Below are positions 5,434-10,004 of a stretch of 10,004 bases of DNA, piece by piece. A program made the position numbers and the translations under genes. The number at the start of each line of letters is the position of its first letter. Position 1 is the first letter of the stretch. Source of the DNA: Sva-25 sp039714995 (GTDB lineage: Bacteria; Pseudomonadota; Gammaproteobacteria; Chromatiales; Chromatiaceae); assembly GCA_039714995.1 (NCBI GenBank), contig JBDLII010000079.1, forward strand, positions 1-10,004. The letters run 5' to 3'. Below the pieces are notes generated by a model. The model worked only from the letters and a program-made list of their open reading frames with translations. It had not been told where the DNA came from and did not search any database.

Positions 5434-7755
5434 ATGAAACTGATCGCTCAACTGTTCAATTTCACGCTCGCGACACTCCTGACAGGGCTTCTGCTTGTTG
5501 CTTCAGCTCTACTGCTGGCATGGCATTTTCTCGATGCCGAGCTTCCGACAACAGACGTGCTGCGCGACATTCAACTGCAGGTGCCGCTCAGAATCTACTC
5601 CAGTGAAGGCGGCCTCATCGCCGAGTACGGGCAGAAACGCCGCGAGCCGGTCGAACTCGAGTCAGTGCCACAGACCATGCTGCATGCCGTCCTCGCCGTC
5701 GAGGATGCCAACTTCTACAGCCATCCCGGGGTTGACTACCGCGGCATCATCCGCGCCGTCGTCAGCCTGGCGCAGACCGGAGAGCGCCAGCAGGGCGGCA
5801 GCACCATCACCATGCAACTGGCAAGAAATTTCTTCCTCAGTCCCGAAAAAAGCTACATCCGCAAGGTGCGCGAGATCATGCTGGCGATGCATATCGAGGA
5901 GAACTACAGCAAGGATGAGATTTTTACCCTCTATTTGAACAAGATCTATTTCGGCAAGCGCGCCTATGGCGTCAAGGCCGCCGCCCATGCCTACTACGGC
6001 AAGGAGCTGGAGCAGCTGACGCTGGCTGAAACCGCGATGATCGCCGGCCTGCCGAAGGCGCCCTCGAGCCACAACCCGCTCACCAATCCCGAGGGCGCTG
6101 TCAACCGCCGCAACCACGTGCTGAACCGCATGCACCTGCTGGGATATATCGATGATGCGGAGCTGGATATCGCCACCAAATCCCCCATCACGGCCCGGGC
6201 TTTTGCCCCCAGGGCCGAACTCGAAGCGGCCTATGTCGGTGAGATGGTGCGCGCAGAGATGGTCGAACGCTACGGTGAGGAGGCCTACACGGGAGGCTAT
6301 CACGTCTACACGACGATCAAGCCCGCACTGCAGCGCCTTGCCAACCATGCGCTGCGCGGCGCGCTCGACGTCTATGACAAGCGCCATGGCTATCGCGGCC
6401 CCGAGCAGCAGCTCAAGCAGGAGATCTGGAGCGACCCGGCGAGACGTCGGCAGTTATTGCGTGAAACAGGCAGAATCGGCCAGCTGCAGCCCGCCATCGT
6501 GCTCGGCTTTCCTGAGAAGCAGAGCATGGAGGTCGCCCTTGCCGACGGCTCCACCGCCACTATCGACTGGAAAGGGCTCAAATGGGCCAGAAGATACCGC
6601 GGCCCCGACTCGATGAACAGAAGACCAAGAGAAGCCAGCGAGATTGCCGCACCGGGAGACCTGGTGCGGCTGCTGCCCGTGACGACGGAGGAGGAGTCCT
6701 ACCTGCGGCTGGCGCAGATTCCCGCGACCCAGGGCGCACTGGTCTCGATCGACCCGAACAGTGGAGAGGTTTTCGCATTGACCGGCGGTTACGAATACTA
6801 CGACAGCAAGTTCAACCGCGCCACCCAGGCAAAGCGCCAGCCAGGCTCCGGATTCAAGCCCTTTATCTACTCCGCGGCGCTGGCGGCCGGCTATCAGCCA
6901 TCCAGCATCATCCAGGATGCGCCGATATCGATCCGCGACGACAATCTGCCGGGTGGCTACTGGCGGCCATCCAATTACAATAAAAAGTTCAGCGGCCCCA
7001 CGCCGATCCGCAAAGGACTGGCTTTCTCCAAGAACCTGGTCTCGATTCGCCTGCTGCGCAGCATCGGTACCGACTATGCCCGTGAGCATATCTACAATTT
7101 CGGCTTCGATACCGACAAGCTGCCGAAGGGGTTGACGCTGGCGCTGGGCACCGGCGAGGTGACGCCCTACGAGATGGCGGGCGCCTACAGCGCCTTTGCC
7201 AACGGCGGTTTTCGCGTCACGCCCCATGTAATCGAGCGCGTCGAGCAGCCAGGCCGGGGGGTCGTGTTCCGCGGTCAGAACCAGATACAGATCGCAATCA
7301 GCGCAGAGAACCGCTTCCTGATGTACTCGATGATGAAGGATGTCATCCGCATCGGCACCGGAAGGAAGGCGCTGGCGCTGGAACGCCCCGATATTGCCGG
7401 CAAGACCGGCACTACAAACGACTACCGTGACGCCTGGTTCAACGGCTACAACGAGTCCATGGTCACGATCGTCTATGTCGGCAAGGACAATCACGACAGC
7501 CTGGGTAAAAAGGAGACCGGCGGCCGCGTCGCCCTGCCTGCCTGGATCACCTACATGCGCGGCGCACTGGATGGCGTCCCCGAGACCGATCCGGAGCTCC
7601 CTCCCGGCATCGAGGTGGCCGGCAGCTATACAGCCGGCGGCGAAACCCGGGACGAGTATGAAGATGTCACGGTCGAAAGGATCTACGCGCCCCAGGTTGC
7701 GGATGTCTTCAGAAGGATCGACGAAAAACCAAAGGCCGTCGACGATCTGTTTTGA
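5434..7755 (+). CDS. mrcA: Penicillin-binding protein 1A, bifunctional peptidoglycan glycosyltransferase/transpeptidase
   Basis: This 773-aa inner-membrane enzyme polymerises lipid II and cross-links the glycan strands in the periplasm. One N-terminal membrane helix (about 10-31) anchors it. The GT51 domain (about 55-225) has VEDANFYSHPGVD with catalytic Glu90, GGSTITMQLARN (121-132), REIMLAMHIE (146-155) and LNKIYFG (168-174). An insert like the PBP1A OB domain spans about 310-430. The transpeptidase domain has SGFK with the acylated Ser472, SKN (532-534) and KTGT (657-660), so both activities look intact. The C-terminus is shorter than in E. coli PBP1A (850 aa). CCCTCCTT directly precedes the ATG and no Shine-Dalgarno is visible, but the family start fits. 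The gene is divergent from rplM and followed by a repeat hairpin and an uncharacterised gene. The symbol ponA/mrcA is by family. Confidence 0.95.
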   Translation: MKLIAQLFNFTLATLLTGLLLVASALLLAWHFLDAELPTTDVLRDIQLQVPLRIYSSEGGLIAEYGQKRREPVELESVPQTMLHAVLAVEDANFYSHPGVDYRGIIRAVVSLAQTGERQQGGSTITMQLARNFFLSPEKSYIRKVREIMLAMHIEENYSKDEIFTLYLNKIYFGKRAYGVKAAAHAYYGKELEQLTLAETAMIAGLPKAPSSHNPLTNPEGAVNRRNHVLNRMHLLGYIDDAELDIATKSPITARAFAPRAELEAAYVGEMVRAEMVERYGEEAYTGGYHVYTTIKPALQRLANHALRGALDVYDKRHGYRGPEQQLKQEIWSDPARRRQLLRETGRIGQLQPAIVLGFPEKQSMEVALADGSTATIDWKGLKWARRYRGPDSMNRRPREASEIAAPGDLVRLLPVTTEEESYLRLAQIPATQGALVSIDPNSGEVFALTGGYEYYDSKFNRATQAKRQPGSGFKPFIYSAALAAGYQPSSIIQDAPISIRDDNLPGGYWRPSNYNKKFSGPTPIRKGLAFSKNLVSIRLLRSIGTDYAREHIYNFGFDTDKLPKGLTLALGTGEVTPYEMAGAYSAFANGGFRVTPHVIERVEQPGRGVVFRGQNQIQIAISAENRFLMYSMMKDVIRIGTGRKALALERPDIAGKTGTTNDYRDAWFNGYNESMVTIVYVGKDNHDSLGKKETGGRVALPAWITYMRGALDGVPETDPELPPGIEVAGSYTAGGETRDEYEDVTVERIYAPQVADVFRRIDEKPKAVDDLF

Positions 7756-7774
7756 CTCTGGATTATGAGATCAA

Positions 7775-7845
7775 TTAACCACGGATGCACACAGATATTT
7801 ATGACATTTTTTCATCTGTGTTTATCTGTGTGCATCTGTGGTTAA
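7775..7845. repeat. CACAGATAAACACAGAT-family hairpin, copy 2 (compact)
   Basis: The left arm 7775-7797 begins TTAACCACGGATGCACACAG and the right arm 7823-7845 ends GCATCTGTGGTTAA. They are reverse complements at 22 of 23 positions with a 25-nt spacer. The copy begins 19 bp after the mrcA stop and sits between it and the next gene. It lacks a proper T-tract, so it is not a standard terminator, but a transcript could fold into a long stem there. Confidence 0.85.
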
Positions 7846-7888
7846 TAAAAAAGCAAATAGAAAACTGGGCAAAGGGGCAGAAAACAGA

Positions 7889-8473
7889 ATGAACGCTCAA
7901 GAGTCGCGCCACTATATCGCAACTGAAGCTGCAAAATTGCTTGCCCAGCAGCAGATACTGGATTATGGCTGGGCAAGGAACAAGGCTGCGGACGCCGTCG
8001 GCATTCACGGCGAGCGCTTTCTGCCCGATTTCGCCCAGATCGAGGCTGCCCTTACAGAATACCTGGAGCTGTTTCACCCGCAGCACAACGCTGCGGAAGA
8101 GCTGCAGCGCAAGTCGCTCGAACTGATGAATCTGCTGTTGCCGTTTCAACCGCATCTCAGCGGCGCACTCTCCCGCGGCATCGCCGCCAGGCATGCCGCC
8201 ATCACGCTCTATCTCTACGCCGACTCGCCCAAGGAGGTCGTGTTCAGCCTGATCGACCTGAACGCCAGCTATGAAAGTCTCGATGTCAGGCTGACTTTTC
8301 AGCGCGGCAAAGAGGAGCGCCGCCCCGCTTTTCGCATCAATTTTGACGGCAGCGAGTTTGTGCTGGTGGTGCTGCGCCTGCAAGAGCGCCGCCACCCACC
8401 GATCGACCCGGTGACCGGCAACACAGAACGGGGTCTGGATGTGCAAGCTTTGCAGATGCTGATAGAGTCGTAG
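7889..8473 (+). CDS. Conserved hypothetical protein, 194 aa, function unknown
   Basis: I recognise this only as resembling an uncharacterised proteobacterial family of about 200 aa, with no firm function. The N-terminal half (about 1-90) is predicted helical: YIATEAAKLLAQQQILDYGW, then a long amphipathic segment IEAALTEYLELFHP. The C-terminal half is alpha/beta-like, with GALSRGIAARHAAITLYLYA (92-111) and FVLVVLRLQERRHPPIDPVT (157-176). There is no signal peptide or membrane helix, so it is probably cytoplasmic. The frame extends up to a GTG at 7838, but that codon lies inside the repeat hairpin. The ATG at 7889, with GGGG 11 nt upstream, is preferred. The stop codon TAG is part of the following repeat. 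Location after mrcA does not by itself show a cell-wall role. Confidence 0.75.
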   Translation: MNAQESRHYIATEAAKLLAQQQILDYGWARNKAADAVGIHGERFLPDFAQIEAALTEYLELFHPQHNAAEELQRKSLELMNLLLPFQPHLSGALSRGIAARHAAITLYLYADSPKEVVFSLIDLNASYESLDVRLTFQRGKEERRPAFRINFDGSEFVLVVLRLQERRHPPIDPVTGNTERGLDVQALQMLIES

Positions 8474-8551
8474 GTTGGGTGAAGGAGCGAAGTGACGCGC
8501 CCAACGGAAGCGGTGTGTGTTGGGCACGCTGCGCTTTGCCCAACCTACGAC
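8467..8551. repeat. Inverted pair of GTAG-footed REP-like units (GTTGGG family)
   Basis: The outer arms GTCGTAGGTTGGG (8467-8479) and CCCAACCTACGAC (8539-8551) are perfect reverse complements. Each half is itself a hairpin with a GTAG foot: GTTGGG...CCCAAC in 8470-8505 (plus) and GTTGGGC...GCCCAAC in 8548-8517 (minus). This is a BIME-like layout using a different stem from the AAGCG-NN-AGCGC family. The first GTAG supplies the TAG stop of the preceding gene. Confidence 0.8.
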
Positions 8552-8556
8552 GATAT

Positions 8557-8618
8557 TTAATCTCAGATAAACACAGATAAAAGAGATGAAGAAAAAATCT
8601 GTGTTTATCTGTGGTTAA
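8557..8618. repeat. CACAGATAAACACAGAT-family hairpin, copy 3
   Basis: TTAATCTCAGATAAACACAG begins the left arm (8557-8578). The right arm (8597-8618) ends CTGTGGTTAA. They pair at 20 of 22 positions with 14 contiguous perfect pairs (8565-8578 with 8597-8610). It lacks the GATGCACA segment present in the other two copies. Confidence 0.8.
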
Positions 8619-8655
8619 AAAAATGGTGGATGCGCTGTCGCTTATCCCACCCTAC
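8617..8655 (-). terminator. REP-like hairpin copy 3 (8625-8655) plus T-run: likely gltA terminator
   Basis: On the minus strand GTAG (8655-8652) leads into a GGTGG-G-AT / ATCCACC stem (one bulge) around the loop AAGCGACAGCGC, the same REP family as 176-205. It is followed by A and then seven Ts (8623-8617) that belong to the neighbouring repeat. It starts 17 bp past the gltA stop, so a repeat seems to serve as an intrinsic terminator. Confidence 0.6.
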
Positions 8656-8672
8656 AAATTGATACGTTTGCT

Positions 8673-9977
8673 TTAATCTGCAGGTCCGCGCTGATCCATC
8701 GGCACAAAATCACGCTTGGCATAGCCATCATAGACCTGGCGAGGGCGGCCGATGCGCTTGACGGGATCGTTCATCATCTCCATCCAGTGCGACACCCAGC
8801 CGGCAGTCCTGGCCACGGCGAACATCACCGTCAACATGTTGAGCGGAATACCCAGCGCGCGGTAGATCATGCCTGAATAGAAATCGACATTGGGATAGAG
8901 CTTGCGCTCGACAAAGTAGTCATCCTCGAGCGCAATGGCTTCGAGTTCAAGCGCCAGATCAAACATCTGCACATCCGCACCCTGGTAGTTCTCCAGCACC
9001 TCATGGGCAACCTGGCGGATAACCTTGGCGCGCGGATCATAGTTCTTGTAGACACGGTGGCCAAAACCCATCAGGCGAAAGGGATCGTTCTTGTCCTTGG
9101 CGCGGGCGATGTATTTGGGAATATTTCTGCTGCTGCCAATCTCATCGAGCTGCTTCAGCACGGCCTCGTTGGCGCCGCCATGCGCCGGCCCCCACAGAGA
9201 GGTGATGCCTGCCGCGATGCAGGCATAGGGATTGGCTCCTGAGCTGGCGGCAAGCCGCACCGTCGAGGTGCTGGCATTCTGCTCATGGTCTGCGTGCAGG
9301 ATAAAGAGCGTATTCAAGGCGCGCACCGCGGCCGGATCACAGGCATAGGGACCGCAGGGTGTGGCGAACATCATGTAGAGCAGGTTTTCACAATAGTGCA
9401 GGTCATTCTGCGGATACATGAAGGGCTCACCGATGTTGCGCTTGTAGGAGGCAGCCGCAATGGTGCCAACCTTGGCGATCAGGCGCTGGGCAACATCTGC
9501 CCGGTGCTCCGGATTGTCCAGATCCAGGGTGGTGTGATAGAAGGCTGAGAGCGATGCCACCACCCCGGCCATCATTGCCATCGGATGCGAGTCGTAGCGA
9601 AATCCCTGAAAAAACTTGGTCAGCGATTCATTGATCATCATGTGATCATGAATGGTTCCCTGAAATTCCACGAGGTGCTCCGCATCGGGCAGTTCACCGC
9701 AAATCAGCAGGTGTGCAACCTCCATGAAGGTGCAATGCGCCGCCAGCTCCTCGACAGGATAGCCGCGATAACGCAGTATCCCCGCTTCGCCATCGATATA
9801 GGTAATCGCACTTTTGCAGCTCGCCGTGGCCATGAAGCCCGGGTCATAGGTGAACAGGCCCGCCTCATTATACAGCCTGGAGATATCGAATGCCCCGGGG
9901 CCCTCGGTACCGCGCTTGATGTCCAGTTCGACGGACTTTCCTGTGGCGTTATCAGTCAGGGTAACAGTGTCTGTCAT
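8673..9977 (-). CDS. gltA: Citrate synthase, type II (NADH-sensitive hexameric class)
   Basis: This 434-aa cytoplasmic enzyme condenses oxaloacetate and acetyl-CoA to citrate at the entry to the TCA cycle. Active-site residues are all present: His266 in GPAHGGANEAVL, His307 in GFGHRVYKNYDPR, Arg316, and Asp365 in YPNVDFYSG. HADHEQNAS (228-236) and IGRPRQVY (409-416) are also conserved. Positions are offset by two or three from E. coli GltA (427 aa). ATPC (205-208) keeps the cysteine that in E. coli lies in the NADH allosteric site, which suggests NADH inhibition. GAGGG (9985-9989) is 7 nt before the ATG. The promoter is outside the window. It converges with the uncharacterised gene, with three repeats in the gap and a repeat-based terminator. 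Confidence 0.97.
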   Translation of the reverse strand: MTDTVTLTDNATGKSVELDIKRGTEGPGAFDISRLYNEAGLFTYDPGFMATASCKSAITYIDGEAGILRYRGYPVEELAAHCTFMEVAHLLICGELPDAEHLVEFQGTIHDHMMINESLTKFFQGFRYDSHPMAMMAGVVASLSAFYHTTLDLDNPEHRADVAQRLIAKVGTIAAASYKRNIGEPFMYPQNDLHYCENLLYMMFATPCGPYACDPAAVRALNTLFILHADHEQNASTSTVRLAASSGANPYACIAAGITSLWGPAHGGANEAVLKQLDEIGSSRNIPKYIARAKDKNDPFRLMGFGHRVYKNYDPRAKVIRQVAHEVLENYQGADVQMFDLALELEAIALEDDYFVERKLYPNVDFYSGMIYRALGIPLNMLTVMFAVARTAGWVSHWMEMMNDPVKRIGRPRQVYDGYAKRDFVPMDQRGPAD

Positions 9978-10004
9978 GACTCAGCCCTCGTTACAAAGAA
10001 GAAA

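Noticed and set aside
6454..7494. 346-aa frame antisense to mrcA
   Set aside because: Long shadow frames are expected opposite GC-rich genes. mrcA has all catalytic motifs in order, and the antisense product has no recognisable domain.
7838..7888. Upstream GTG start for the uncharacterised gene
   Set aside because: The codon lies in the right arm of the repeat hairpin, and the added residues (MVNKKANRKLGKG...) come from repeat and spacer sequence.
1142..8618. CRISPR-like reading of the recurrent CACAGATAAACACAGAT motif
   Set aside because: The copies are isolated inverted repeats kilobases apart, with no regular spacers and no cas genes. They are an intergenic palindrome family.

Overview
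The window looks like a chromosomal core-gene region of a gammaproteobacterium. RpiA, L13, S9, the type II (NADH-regulated) citrate synthase and the class A penicillin-binding protein all match gammaproteobacterial forms in length and motifs, and two outer-membrane porins with Sec signals show a Gram-negative envelope. I infer an environmental, possibly chemolithotrophic relative of the Chromatiales/Thiotrichales from the porin style and the heavy load of intergenic palindromes. The sequence alone does not prove the genus. No phage, plasmid, CRISPR, toxin-antitoxin or defence genes are visible.

Layout: 1-147 holds the start of ilvA (threonine dehydratase) on the minus strand, divergent from rpiA (ribose-5-phosphate isomerase A, plus, 450-1109), with nested palindromic repeats between them. 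A long hairpin-type repeat follows rpiA. Two minus-strand outer-membrane genes come next: a TorF-family putative porin (1406-2212) with a good sigma-54-type promoter, and a general trimeric-type porin (2696-3721) with a strong sigma-70 promoter and a textbook terminator. 3740-4350 has no protein gene. It holds a candidate divergent small RNA, a 227-bp inverted-repeat element and GTCATTGCGAG-type palindromes. The rplM-rpsI ribosomal protein operon (minus, 4427-5265) ends at a symmetric terminator. mrcA (PBP1A, plus, 5434-7755) starts divergently from rplM and is followed by an uncharacterised 194-aa protein (7889-8473). That gene and gltA (minus, 8673-9977) converge on a gap filled with three repeats.

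The genes are mostly housekeeping: isoleucine synthesis, pentose phosphate metabolism, ribosome assembly, peptidoglycan synthesis, the TCA cycle and outer-membrane permeability. They do not form one pathway. The unusual content is the intergenic DNA. Six palindrome families occupy nearly every gap, often nested or abutting. Two of them carry the GTAG foot known from REP elements, one supplies the stop codon of a gene, and two abutting repeats together make a terminator-like signal for gltA. I see no new multi-gene system. The best leads are the repeat network, the sigma-54 promoter at the TorF porin, the RNA candidate beside the main porin, and the uncharacterised gene after mrcA.
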